From Podarcis raffonei (Eukaryota > Chordata > Lepidosauria > Squamata > Lacertidae), in assembly GCF_027172205.1 (NCBI RefSeq), contig NC_070607.1:940001-1004000 (forward strand): 64,000 nt of DNA, read 5' to 3'. The stretch's first letter is position 1, and every line of letters begins with the position of its first letter. Below are positions 42,101-53,657 of the stretch, in pieces. Under the pieces are notes generated by a model. It saw only the letters and a program-made list of their open reading frames with translations, was not told the origin of the DNA and made no database searches. A program made the position numbers and the translations under genes.

Positions 42101-45100
42101 CCTAGCCTTGCTGGAGGCGGAAGCCTTTCTTGCTCCAACCGCTCCGATCAGGCTCAAAGTACTTTGCTGAGAAAGACCCCACTGCATAAAAGACATAAAG
42201 CATTTTTTAAAAATCACTTGACTTTCAGTTGCTTCAGAGGTTTGCTCAGGTTAATTGTTAGTTTTACAGGATTAATTATTAATACTGGGTTTTGCCTTTT
42301 GATCCGTTTTCAGTCTTTGAGAAAAGTAATTTATAAATATCTAAACAAATAAAACAGATAAATAAGCTTTTCCAAAGAATATAATTTTTTTCTATTGGCA
42401 AATATGAAGGAAGTTGAGGATGTAATAGGTGCACTGAAGGCTTTGCTGCTGGCCAATGGGTGGCTTCGCATGGGAAGACAAGGCAAAAGACAAGACTCTG
42501 CCTCAGCAGCCGGCAGGTGAGTTTGACAATGGGTGAATGCAAGCTAACGGAGATAAAGGAACTTCAGGTGAATTTCAAGTCAGGGATGAGAGCTAAGGGT
42601 TATCATCTCTAAAAGAAAAGAATGCCAGCCCCGTCTAAGTCCCAAGGCAGGTGTGAGCAGATGACTTGCAAGGTCTCCTTTGTTTTCCTGGAAGTGCAAG
42701 GTGAGCCAACCAGAAGCAGGTGCAAAAGACGGAGGGAGGAGGGGCAGGGGAGACCAGATCCAGACACCACACCCTCTCTCAGAGGACAGAGCCATTGATC
42801 TACCATGCTGCATGAGCTGGATCCAAGGACAACCTGCATACGCAAGTCCTGTACATCTGAGTTACTTCAGATAAGAAAGCCTAATCATTTTAATGGGAAG
42901 AGGGGCTTTCATTTTTACATTGGAGCTAGTCTCCACTGTAGATCATGCAAGGATCTAGATCTAGATCCACCTTCTGCCCATCCCTGTCCTGAAGAACTTC
43001 TAAAAACAAGCTTGCCCCCTGTCCCACTATCTTCTCCAGTTCTTGGGTGATGTCTTTAAAAAAGGTAAAGGTAAAGGACCCCTGACAGTTAAGTCCAGTC
43101 ACGAACGAATCTGGGGTTGTGGCACTCATCTTGCTTTACTGGCCAAGGGAGCCGACACAGTTTTTCTGGGTTATGTGGCCAGCATGACTAAGCCGCTTCT
43201 GGCGAACCAGAGCAGTGCATGGAAATGTCATTTACCTTCCTACCGGAGCAGTACCTATTTATCTACTTGCACTTTGACGTGCTTTCGAACTGCTAGGTTG
43301 GCAGGAGCAGGGACCGAGCAACGGGAGCTCACCCCATCACAGGGATTTGAACCGCCGACCTTTTGATCGGCAAGTCCTAGGCTCTGTGGTTTAGACCACA
43401 GCGCCACCCGCGTCCCATACAAAGCCACTAATAAAGGAAGCTACACTCTACTGACCTGAAGTCCTTCAGCCCCTTGTAGACCCCACTCTCGACATCAGGG
43501 TTGCGGGAGGCCAGGAAGTCGTTCAGCAACACCCGCGCCAGAGACTTCTGCACCAGCTTGCAGAAAGGTGTGTGGAAGATCATGAACTGGAAGTCTTCAA
43601 GGGTGCACTGCTTGGAGATCCCAGCTGCCTCGGGGGTAGAAGAAAGCATCAGAGAGATGGTCCCCCCCCCCCGCAACTGCACCCAGGAAACAAGGCGTGC
43701 AGTGGAGACACACCACCTGCTCAGCCCTAGCATGCAAGATGTTACCCCCCCAAAAAATAGCTAGCACAGGTGCCTGCTTTTCATAGTGTTCACATGATCC
43801 TCCCAGTGCCAACCCACACACTCCCACCCCCAACTTCAGTTAGGATTCTCCTGATCTGCTGATAATGTGGCGGGGGGGGGTAGGTAATCCAACATAAAAT
43901 TGGTGGTGGTGGTGGGGTTATGTTAACCACCCTGAGATTATTCATCTTTGGATGAAGGGCAGAATACACATTTAATAAATTATCACCATAATCAAATTGC
44001 AAATTACCCAACTGTGAAGGTAAAGAAGCATTTCTGGATGTTTTGGGGACCTTTTGCTTTGGGGTTGTTTTTTTTTAAGGGAGGGGATGTTTTCCTGGGG
44101 GCCACAACCACCTTTTCCCTCACCCCCTACTTCTGTGGGCAAAGTACTCCTCAGTGGCTGTGGGGGAACACTAGGTGTGACACACAGCTCTCCCCCCAAT
44201 CCACTCTTTTGTGCATGTTCATGTGTAATGGAAAACTCACAATGGACCTTCGGTTTCTGGAGCTCAGGGAGGGGGGGGACAGAGCTTCCCACTTGTGTAG
44301 ATAGGAAAGACAGAGGCAAAAGGGGGCCCCCACCAGGTAGGGCGGGGTTTCTCCCTCAGCACCCTGGCTGCTGGCTCACTGAGAGGGAGGCTGGGAGGTT
44401 GGCATGGTGCAAGCACCCTGGCAGGACCAGCGCGAGGGCTTTACCAGTGCATTTGACGCACACCGACCTCCTTGCCGCCTGCCCCCCCCCCCGCTTCCGG
44501 AAAGCAACAGCAACCTAAGTAGAGCAGCTCCTCCCCCCCCAGCCAGAAAAGCCCTTCTGGAGAAGGTTCAACCAAAAGCAGTCGGTGCAAATGAATGTGC
44601 AAGAAGCACGCATGGACGATTGAGACTGGCGTGGTCCATGTGCCCATTCATGCTCTGGTGCGCCCACAGCCAGGAAGGAAGGCACGGCTGACTGTTCTCC
44701 CAGCCACACTGACCTTTCTGCCACTGGCTCTCGATCTTCTTGCGATATGTGGCATAGCACCGATCCAAGGCTCGAAAGTAGCACTGGATGGAGAGCTGCC
44801 CATCCACCACAGGATACTCTGAAGCCAAGTCTGGCTTATAGAAGTCATAGACATGTTCCATGTGGGTCCCACGAAGACCTTGGCAGGAAAGTCACAGTGA
44901 GCTTGCGTGGTGCAGCAATAAATCTGCTAGCACATTTGAAAGATAAGCAGGGTCCGGCATGGCTCCAGATTGGATGGGAGACCACATGGTGGGATTACTG
45001 CATTGCAGGGGGTTGGACTAGATGACTCTTGGGTGTACCTTCCAACTCAACTATTCTATGACATCCCAGTATTAGCAATGGCAACAAAGGGAATAATCCT

Positions 45101-48100
45101 CCAGTTATTAACCATTGCACTTGAGGTAAAACCCACAGATACTCCTAATAACTTTTTCTTAGTCTGACTGGTGCATTTTCTGCTTGACACGCTTGGTTTA
45201 TGCTTCCAAGCTATGCATCTTTCTCCCAGGTTCCATTTCAGAGGCATCACCTTCTCTAGGAGCAAAGATGCAAAAGGAGAGAGAGAATCTACTGGGGGAG
45301 GGAGTGCAAAAGATGCTAAAGCAAAATTCCACCCTGAGCCAAGACTAGTGTTGCCCAGACACTGATGCCTATGTCCGAAATAAAAGAACCTGGCTCGCTC
45401 TCTCCCTATCTTTTCTTTTTTAACTCAGGGAGCTCCGAATCTCTGGCAGCTACTCTAAGAGCTACTAGGCATAAGGGCCTATTCTCCTCCCTGAAAAGCT
45501 TGCCTGCCCCTCTGGGTGCAGAAAAGGAGGAGCAGGGCCCCCTGCATTTGCAGCTTTCCATATGAATTCCTGAAAACTGTGAGAGAGAGGATGCATTTGA
45601 CTATTTTGGCAGAGATGTGCTGCTTTCCCACCAGCAAGAGCTCCATGAATCTCCAGCCCAGCACACCACAATGGACTCATTCATGCAGGCTTAATCTGTT
45701 TGCATAGAGGGGCTTATGAAGCCTGGCAGAAGTGCATCTTTGACTGCCCTGGTTCTCTTCTACATTTGCACTCAAGCAAATCCACAGATCGGACGTCATG
45801 TCCCACTTGTTCTGTGCTGCATGGATGTAGTCAGAATTTTCTTCGACAGGGGCAGGCTTTATGTTAGGGGGGAAGAACCCAGTTATCTGTGATGCAATTG
45901 GTCAGTTAGTTAAGCATTTTTATTTATTTTCTTGGTTGGGGCGGCAGCTGCCTCCCTTGCACCCCTCTGGCTATGCCCACGTCCAGTGGGCCTGTTGGGA
46001 ATGTGAATGTGTCAGCCACCCAGTCTGCCCTCTTGCAGCAGAAGGGGGGATGTTGCATGCTCCCCCCCATCCCGCCCTCGCTTTTTATTTTTATTTTAAT
46101 GACATGGTTTCAAGCCAATGCAGAAAAATCTAATGGATGGCTGGTCGGTTTATGGATAAAATCCCTCGCTATGCAAAGCAAGCTTCTTAGACATGGCCGC
46201 GTTTGGATACTCACCTCTCTCTAAGGCCAGGGGAGCATCTGGTCCAACCAGCATAGCTACGGCTCCAGCACCACCCGTTGGCCGTGCATTCCCGGTGGCA
46301 TAGACAGCAATATCGCCACAAACCACCAAGGCATAGCGTCCTGGCATGGGAAGAGCAACACCAAAGTGTCAGGGCTGATGACGAGGAAGGCAGGAAAAGC
46401 TCTTCCTGGTCTGCGTCATCATAAAAACATATAGTGTTTCACTTGCAGGTGTGAGCTGCAATATAGTAACAGCTACTTCTGAATCTCTGTCTGTCTGGCA
46501 CTTCACACAGTCAGAGCAGGGGGGAAAGACAAATCCCTCCCCCCACCAGCTTACAGTATAACTATGACAATAGTGAGTGAAGAGAAGTACTTAAAAAGAA
46601 GCAAAAGAATGGCAGCACCTTACAACTGAAATAACAAGCACACACACACTGTTCATAGGCAATCCCATGTAAAGATCTCACACATCTAGTTTGGCCCTGA
46701 GGAATGAAAAAATAAATGGCTGGCAGAGACCATGCCTGATACTACAAAGCAAAGGTACGATATGAAAAAGGAGAGCCTTCAGTCCTTATTAACCTACTCA
46801 TACTCTCCCAAAATGCTTTAACTATTTTTCCAATAAAATGCACAGCAAAACAGGTGTTCTTGTTTTCTGCTAAGCCAAAAACACACAGGTTTCTCTGAAA
46901 AAGTAATTTTCTAGGTATAAGAGTTTTGCAAGTAGCAATGATGAAATGGTAAACCCACCATCTCTCTCCTTAGGCCTGTTAGGCATGGAACAACCCCCAG
47001 AAAAGAATTATTCTGGACTTGAGGAAAGCACAGCTGTCTTCCCAACAGCCAGAGGCTTCCAAGGGTCTCTTGAGTGGAGCACAAAGACAATGGACTTCCC
47101 CTCTTGATTGTCCCCAGAATCTGGCATTCAGAGGCACCTCTGAAAATAAGGAAAACCTGCTGCAGTGGCGGACGTTGGGGTCTCCTAAACTTCAGTGCCT
47201 GCCTCTCATGCTCTATTCCTCTAAACCATAGTTGCAGCATCCCCCGCAAAGCTGAGGTTCCGTGCCCAGTGGGACCAAACTGGTTGCATCCCCCTAGATC
47301 CACCTCTAGCCACCTTGCCCAGCCTCCTCTTCTCACAGGGGCCGCCCCGATGCCTGTGGGAAACCAGGGAGCAGAACTAGAGCACAAGAGCAGCCCTCTC
47401 CCTCCCAGGGTCTCCAACAACATGTCATAGATGACAGTGAATTTGTGGTGGATTTATACTGGACCACTCATCATTCTGCTTTATTTGTCGCAACAGAGCA
47501 ACAGAGCAACAAAGGACAGACAAAAGAAACAAGCAAAGCCTAGAACATTTGTGGCATGAAAAGTTTGAGGGCTTCATCATGATATTATGGGACTTGTACC
47601 AGTTGGAGACAAAGCAGGAAGACCACCCAACAAATATTTTGCAGGCGCAAACAGTATCCAGAGTAGGATTGCGTATAACTGCCCCAAGACCACCTCAAGC
47701 ATAAACAATATGAGAACATTGCTGTTTCCTTTTTGTAAACTACTTTGAGGTTGGTTTGCTTTTACTACCAAGCGGTATATAAATTTTAATAAACACATGA
47801 TCATAAATGCACAGTAAAGAGGGCTGAAGGCACAAGTGGCAGCCCCTTCCACATGTTCACGATGCCTTGTGTCTTCACTTTTGCCTGTCCTTTTGCCTGT
47901 CCTGCATCTTCTGCCAGTCAATGGACCAGCAGATGGGCAGAATCATGCAGGAAGAGCCTCAATCAGTGGAAATGTATGACTAAGGAAGGGAGACCAGACT
48001 ATGGCCTTGGAGGTCTTTCTTGGGTGGGGGCCTGCCCCACTTGACCCAACAAAGGAGCCTCCTTTGATCATAGGTTTACAGCAGTGGCTGCTTTATTTTC

Positions 48101-51100
48101 TAATAAAATCCCTAAAACTGGTCTTTTCCACCGCTATGGAAAACTGAGCTTCTCATCATGGTCCCTATCAGTTCACATCCTGTCTAGGGATCTCTATTGT
48201 GTTAACATTGCCCAACTCTGCTGCATTAAATCATTTATCAGTCCATAAAGGGACCTGTTCCATTTCCTCTAAGTTTACTCAGAAACCTTTCAGGAGGAAC
48301 TTCGTCAAAAGCTGAGCATGGGAGTGCGAGGACACATCTCCTCCCATATCTGCAATGACTGAGAAAATTTGGTCCATTGTAAGTATGATTAACCTTTTAA
48401 TGAGAACCTTTTAATGAGGGTGAAAGAGGAGAGTGCAAAATATGGTCTGAAGCTCAACATCAAAAAACCGAAGATCATGGCCATTGGGCCCATCACCTCC
48501 TGGCAAATAGAAGGGGAAGAAATGGAGGCAGTGAGAGATTTTACTTTCTTGGGCTCCATGGTCACTGCAGATGGTGACAGAAGTCATGAAATTAAAAGAC
48601 GCCTGCTCCTTGGGAGAAAGGCGATGGCAAACCTAGACAGCATCTTAAAAAGCAGAGACATCACCTTGCCAACAAAGGTCTGTATAGTAAAAGCTATGGT
48701 TTTCCCAGTAGTGATGTATGGAAGTGAAAGCTGGACCATAAAGAAGGCTGATTGCTGAAGAATTGATGCCTTTGAATTATGGGGCTGGAGCAGACTCTTG
48801 AGAGTCCCATGGATGGCAAGAAGATCCAACGCATCCATTCTTAAGGAAATCAGCCCTGAGTGCTCACTGGAAAGACAGATCCAGAAGCTGAGGCTCCAAG
48901 ACTTTGGACACCTCCTGAGAAGAGAAGACCTCCTGGAAAAGACCCTGATGTTGGGAAAGATGGAGGGCACAAGGAGAAGGGGACGACAGAGGACGAGATG
49001 ATTGGACAGTGTTCTCGAAGCCACAAACATGAGTCTGACCAAACTGCGGGAGGCAGTGGAAGACAGGAGTGCCTGGCGTGCTCTGGTCCAGGGGGTCACA
49101 AAGAGTCGGACACGACTAAATGACTAAACAACAGCAACAACTATGATTAAGCTAACTTATTGTAGATACATACACTCTCAAAGTATAATTCTTTCCTTAC
49201 AACCTGAAAGGCAGGACTTCTCTTTGCAGAAACCATAATAATAATCCTACTATATGCTTGCAAAGTTTATACAGATAATTGCCTGGCTCTCTCGGCTCTC
49301 TATCTCTCTTTAAATGGTTTTCCTTCCAAATCTCTGGTCAGGAGACGTATTTTTGTTAGAAGACCTATGACTCATATGTGAGAGCGAACCACTCGGCTTG
49401 AACAATCTGCAACTCTCACTCAGCTGTCTCTGGGAAGACTCTGCAATATGGAGGAGAAGGGCTGCATCTCTGCACAGTTGGCATTCAGAGGCAAACACTT
49501 CTTGCTTTGTTCCTTTCCCGTATGGCTTGTGACAGAACTTAGCAACTAGATTCTTCTGTACTGCTAGAAACAATGGCCTTGTGTCTCCTTGAGGTTTGTC
49601 TAGCAAATAACTTTTTTTTAGACAGGGAGCAGTTTTAACCTCTTTACTCCCATAATACAGGGGTGAGGATCTAGCAGGTGGGCCACCTGATGGGAGGGCA
49701 TACCTGTCATCAGGTGTAGGGTGGGCGTGGCTTGGCCAAAATAGCCTTGCAGGCCAAATTAGCCTGATGGGCTGGAAGCCCCCCATCCCGACTGTAACAG
49801 GTGTTTCTCTAGCTCTTTCTCTCTCCCCCCCCCCCCCCGGCTAGCTCTCCACTGGTCCGCTTCGCTCCTTGTGTCCCTGGGAACTGTGGTGCCGTTAGAG
49901 AATCTATAGAGTCTACATGGCACCTACCAAATTCCTTCTCCTCCAGGAGCACAAAAGTGAACCACCACAAGCTTTCTTTAACGTGAGGAGAATGGGCAGC
50001 CCCAATGTCTCCTGATGGCAGAAGTATAAAACTGCAAAATGCTACCCTATAGCAAAAAATGGGACAAAACCTGCCTGGGAGAGTCACTTAAGCAGCATGC
50101 CTTCTCTACAAAAAGCTCCAGGAATAGGAAGTATCATTTGCTGAATGGAGCCAAGAAACGTCACAAAATGTTTTACTCACAGCAACTTCTGAAAATTCCA
50201 AAGGAGGGAAATTTGAGGGTGATTCCCACACAGTCCAGCCTCCTAAACATTTCCAAACTGTCTCCTGGTGTGAGACCTCAGGCAAGTGTTTGTGGCCCCG
50301 AGGCTTCAAGTTACGCCACCTGGTATTCTGAGACCGGCTGTGCCTTACACCCATGCCTTAGAGATGGGGTGTAGGCAGGCATGGAAGGATATATGACTGG
50401 GCCAAGTCGGCCCTGTGGAGGTGCCCGGATGCTTGTTTTTGGAGAGGACACCTTCCAGGTGGGGGTCTGAGGGGGTGGCACTGAGACCACCATCACTTAC
50501 CATCCCAGGAGCTGGACTCAATCCAGTCGGCTGCGTTGAAGAGGGAGGCTGTTCCTCCATAGCAGGCATTGGTGGTGTCGATGCCTTCAACATCTGTGTT
50601 TCCTGAATCTTCAAAGAGCTGCATCAGAACTGTCTTGACAGCTTTGGATTTGTCAATGATGGTCTCTGTGCCAACCTCTAGTCGGCCGATGGACTCCCAG
50701 GGCAGGCGGCTTCGCTCTACCAGACGCTGCACGACTGTCAGGCACAAGGAGTTGATGTCCTCGTGGGCCGCACAGAAGCCCATCTGCTTCTGCCCCAGGC
50801 CCACGGTGTATTTTCCAGCCTCCACCCCATCATACTTCTCCAGCTCAACCTGATCCACATACTGGGAAGGGAAGTACACCTCCAGAGCAAGGATGCCCAC
50901 ATCATTGGGCCAGGAGGAGGAGGAGGAGGAGGGATTTGCCGGGTGATGCACAGAGCCTTTGGAGAAACTGCAAGGCAAGCAGAGAGAAGAGTTTCCTTAC
51001 AGTCTACAAAGGAAGAGGATCTCTGGCTGCTCAGACAAGATGCATGTAACCAAACAGATTTCCCCATGGCATTGCTTTCCTCAGAACTGTCTCCATGGCA

Positions 51101-53594
51101 GCTGCACTGACCTCTCCGCAGAGGTTCAAAAGGGATACTGGCCAGGGGGTCAGATTTAAGCCCTGGGCCCCGAGCAGCGCATCTCCTTCTGACTGAGCTC
51201 CCTCCCCAGCTCTGCTCACAATTGCATCCTAGTGAGCAGTGCTTCTCAAACTTTTTTCTCTGGGCCACACTTTCAGAATAAAAATTTGCTCATGCCATAC
51301 CATTTTTTTTAATTGATAAGAAAGAAAAGCATTGGAAAACAAAAAGAAACAACTCCTAGCAGTGCTTGATTTATAACACAGAACACAACTATTTTATCAT
51401 ATGATCATGGGGCAGCCAGAAAGCATCAAACAATGCAGCTACATAAGAATGTGGATCATTCCCAAAATGGATTGTGTTCTTCAATCTTCTGGTCACCCTT
51501 GCCCTCCTCTCCTGCCACACCCTCTGAAAACCAATGCTAGGGAGAGCCTCTAACATCCTGCTCCTAGGTGACGTATCAGAAGGCCTTCTCCCTGGAGAGC
51601 AGCTCTGGAACTCTTTCTGCTGTGAAATTTAGACACCAGCTCAAAACATTTTGGTTAAATGTGTTCATCATTCTTCAAAACTTCCAGCATTTCTGTTTTT
51701 ATGTTTTATTGTACCGTTCTTCTGAGAAAGGCTCTTGTAGGATTCTCTGTCTTTCCAAAGGCAGGTAAAAACCTTTGAGAAGTTCTGAGAAGCAGCATCT
51801 CTGTTTTTTGCTTCTGTATCGTTTTATTTCCTGCTTTGTTGTTGCTGCTATTGTTTTTATTTTGTACATCCCACTTTTCCTCCAAGGAACTCAAGGTGAT
51901 GCGGATGGTTCTTCCCCCGCCCATTTTATTAGCACAACCACCTTGTGAGGTGACGGGTTGAGAGTGACTGGCCTAAGGTCACCCAGTGGTTGGGATTTGA
52001 ACCCTGATCTCCCAGGCCCTAGTCCAACGGTCTAACCACTGCACCACACTGGCTTTCATTCTTCTTTCTGTGATGAGTGCATTGTGCAATTTTTATTGCT
52101 GTTGTTTTTACTTTATAAACTACTGGGTTTTTTCCCAGAAATATTTTAAGATTTTAAAAATGAGATGTGACCTTCTGCCCCACCCCCATTTTAAGGAATG
52201 GCCTTGAGCTGTGATGCCCCTTAACATTGTCACCTCTGCTGCAACTTGGATCCGGGTGCCGTCTGATAAACATTCTTGGTTCCTTTGCCTCCTCGTGGAC
52301 CTCCTTACCATCCCATATCCTAACCCTAAATCAAGAGATTCCTGTGTTATAATCTCACCCTGCACACTGACTCTTATCAGGAGGTTAATGTTTAATTAAA
52401 AGGTCTTTGATTAAGCTGATGCAAGGTCAACATTCCTGGACACAGCTCGAGTTCAGGTCCAAAGGGCAAATGTATTTTTTCAAACTAGATTTGTATTCTT
52501 GCCCTTTAACAAAACCCACTCTCAATTCATTTTCTAAAAGATCCACGCCCCTGTTTTTGTGCCATATTAATTTATCCTGCTCTTGGTTTTATCATAGGAA
52601 ACTGATCTAAGAAATTTGTCCAGGTTTTAATGTGTTTTATTAATTTTTTGAACTTTTTTGGTAGCTAATTTGAGTTTATTTTATAAAGAAAAGGAGGGCA
52701 TAATAAATTTAATGATCAGTCAAACAAAAAAGCAAACATGTTCTCTGGTTCCTCTGCTAGTGGCTCCACTTTGTCAATCCACTTTCCCCCATCACTCAGT
52801 GCCTGGTCTAAGGTCAGTTTGGATGCAGAACGTTTTCTCCCTTAAGGGATTTGTGTGCAGGAAGGAATACAGGATCACAATGTTGTGAAGGAAGCCCAAG
52901 TCCATCTATGGAGTCTGCAGTCAGGATCTCTGAGCAGGAGCAGTAGGAACTTTGTCTCCTACTTCTGGATTCTGCCTGCAAAACACTTCTGTGAAAATGT
53001 TTGCTGGATACAGGCTATTGGTGCAGCTAAAATATGGGAAATGCAGCCAGAAATCAATATTCCTCTTTTTGTCATGTAGAAAGATTTTCATGAGTGCTTT
53101 CATGAGGCACCCCTTGAGCTATTGGTTCCTTTGTACTGGCAGCCTCCAGGTATGAAAATCCACAAATACTCTCCCAAAAGTTGGAAAGGAACTGGTGGTA
53201 ATTGTTTTGGAAGGTGTGACATAAAAAAACAAAACAAAAACTGGTGTGGTTGTTGTACGGAAAAGGACTTTTCAGAATGGCCTGTTTTCCATTTTCAAGT
53301 AGGATGCAGGTGAGTCTAGAGAAGATGTAAACCTGCTGCCCTTTGTTAAGTCCTGCATTCCTTAGAGCATCATCATTTTGTCAAAGCCTTCTAGGCAGAT
53401 CATTTATATATTTCAAAACTTGTGCGAAATGTCCTGTTTACACAGACTGAGTCTGTCAAGGCTGCCCCCTCCCCCCTCCGGCCTCCTTACCTGTTTTGCT
53501 GCACCACTGCTGGGAAATGGACTCGCCCAGGGGGCCTTTGCAATGTCCGTTTCATCGGCCAGCAGCGCTTTGCATTGCTGAAAAGCCGGAACAT
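39073..53594 (-). CDS. HMGCS2: Mitochondrial hydroxymethylglutaryl-CoA synthase (9 coding exons)
   Basis: Condenses acetyl-CoA and acetoacetyl-CoA to HMG-CoA in the mitochondrial matrix, the committed step of ketogenesis. Coding exons in transcript order: 53594-53491, 50967-50501, 46340-46215, 44878-44714, 43624-43456, 41839-41669, 40527-40421, 39914-39789 and 39179-39073. They sum to 1,542 nt (513 residues plus stop; human 508) with consistent phase. Catalytic residues are Glu136 (GTETIID), Cys170 (TTNACYGG) and His305 (MIFHTPFCK). The presequence [20 protein letters not shown], rich in Arg/Lys and without acid residues, marks the mitochondrial paralogue rather than cytosolic HMGCS1, as does the place beside PHGDH. 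An Ser6 run follows the presequence. No damage is seen. Ketogenic regulation by fasting and PPAR-alpha is known for mammals, not shown here. Confidence 0.96.
39789..39914 (-). CDS. HMGCS2: HMGCS2 exon 8
   Basis: Encodes (G)[17 protein letters not shown] to [10 protein letters not shown] and one base of Val. Donor gtgagc. The frame stays open past the donor for a while, but the true last exon lies at 39179. Confidence 0.93.
40421..40527 (-). CDS. HMGCS2: HMGCS2 exon 7
   Basis: Encodes (Q)[19 protein letters not shown] to VTQNSAP plus one base. SYGSG is a conserved active-site loop. Donor gtgagt. Confidence 0.94.
41669..41839 (-). CDS. HMGCS2: HMGCS2 exon 6
   Basis: Encodes (S)[17 protein letters not shown] to [24 protein letters not shown] is a family signature. 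Acceptor tccctttcag, donor gtaagt. Confidence 0.94.
43061..43416 (-). repeat. Sauria-type tRNA-derived SINE
   Basis: In HMGCS2 intron 5, full length, with the tRNA-like head at 43416 downward. Box B inverse ggatttgaacc is at 43343-43353. The tail is aaggtaaaggtaaagg. The head end lies about 40 bp past the exon 5 donor. Confidence 0.88.
43456..43624 (-). CDS. HMGCS2: HMGCS2 exon 5
   Basis: Encodes (A)[18 protein letters not shown] to GVYKGLKDF plus two bases, with catalytic His305. The donor is gtcagt, which is weak at position +3. Confidence 0.94.
43925..43985 (+). repeat. Old LINE/SINE 3' end
   Basis: In HMGCS2 intron 4: accaccctgagattattcat and aatacacatttaataaatt, the usual 3' words of a widespread old element. 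A similar end is at 47735-47795. Confidence 0.45.
44714..44878 (-). CDS. HMGCS2: HMGCS2 exon 4
   Basis: Encodes (G)[16 protein letters not shown] to SQWQK plus one base. 165 nt, phase 1 at both ends, so its loss would keep the frame. The acceptor is AAG rather than CAG and the donor is gtcagt, both weak. Confidence 0.94.
44899..45063 (+). repeat. 5S rRNA-like SINE with CR1-like tail
   Basis: The part 44941-44995 reads agataagcagggtccggcat and ggatgggagaccacatgg, which matches the internal promoter half of vertebrate 5S rRNA. It is followed by tgcattgcagggggttggac and an end in ctattctatgac, the CR1-type tail. It sits about 20 bp upstream of the HMGCS2 exon 4 acceptor, on the opposite strand. 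Confidence 0.75.
46215..46340 (-). CDS. HMGCS2: HMGCS2 exon 3
   Basis: Encodes (G)[18 protein letters not shown] to APLALER plus one base, including [13 protein letters not shown]. 126 nt, frame-neutral. Donor gtgagt. Confidence 0.95.
47318..47430 (-). repeat. CR1-group LINE fragment, older subfamily
   Basis: In HMGCS2 intron 2: tcctcttctcacaggggccg and gggaaaccagggagcagaac. Same family as 33130-33430. Confidence 0.5.
47735..47795 (+). repeat. Old LINE/SINE 3' end
   Basis: The words aactactttgaggttggttt and aagcggtatataaattttaa are typical of an old retroelement 3' end. Confidence 0.45.
48400..49145 (+). mobile_element. BovB (RTE) LINE 3' end, 5'-truncated
   Basis: In HMGCS2 intron 2, antisense to the gene. 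The frame reads [20 protein letters not shown], then [40 protein letters not shown] and [11 protein letters not shown], the C-terminal half of BovB reverse transcriptase. One in-frame TGA follows, after which the reading continues with [20 protein letters not shown]. The tail has gagtcggacacgactaaatg and actaaacaacagcaacaac. It is decayed and truncated, so dead. Confidence 0.93.
50501..50967 (-). CDS. HMGCS2: HMGCS2 exon 2
   Basis: 467 nt encoding (S)[12 protein letters not shown], Ser6, then [20 protein letters not shown] to WIESSSWD plus one base of Gly. It holds Glu136 and the nucleophile Cys170. Acceptor gccttgcag, donor gtaagt. Confidence 0.96.
50913..50930. repeat. HMGCS2: Coding (TCC)6 microsatellite in HMGCS2
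   Basis: Six identical Ser codons (TCC on the coding strand) at residues 48-53, just after the likely presequence and before the conserved PNDVGIL core. Human has a different non-repeat sequence there. Confidence 0.9.
51237..51320 (+). repeat. hAT-like fragment
   Basis: In HMGCS2 intron 1: agcagtgcttctcaaacttt resembles hAT ends of the CAGTGGTTCTCAAAC type. No second end was located. Confidence 0.35.
51560..51720 (+). repeat. Old LINE fragment, family uncertain
   Basis: Text ctctggaactctttctgctg and acaccagctcaaaacatttt is typical of the tail region of an old LINE. A comparable stretch is at 57640-57950. Confidence 0.4.
51880..52055 (-). repeat. tRNA-derived SINE, MIR/CORE-like
   Basis: The minus-strand head is gccagtgtggtgcagtggtt with box B ggttcaaatcc. 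A body with tgaccttaggccagtcactc and a tail in ggaggaaaagtgggatgtac follow. A headless copy is at 9008-9137. Confidence 0.65.
53491..53594 (-). CDS. HMGCS2: HMGCS2 exon 1 (mitochondrial presequence)
   Basis: 34 codons plus two bases: [20 protein letters not shown], then [14 protein letters not shown](S). Seven Arg/Lys and no Asp/Glu fit a matrix-targeting peptide. The donor is AACAG|gtaagg. The start is chosen by the joined frame into exon 2 and the likeness to the mammalian presequence. A longer open frame on the same strand is out of phase with exon 2. Confidence 0.9.
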
Positions 53595-53657
53595 TTTCAC
53601 AGGCTGGCTGGAGAGTCAAGCTAAGCTGGGGAGTGAATTCCTCGCAAACCCCACTGG

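Noticed and set aside
44941-44995. 5S rRNA gene
   Set aside because: Only part of 5S is present and it is joined to a CR1-like tail, so it is a SINE.
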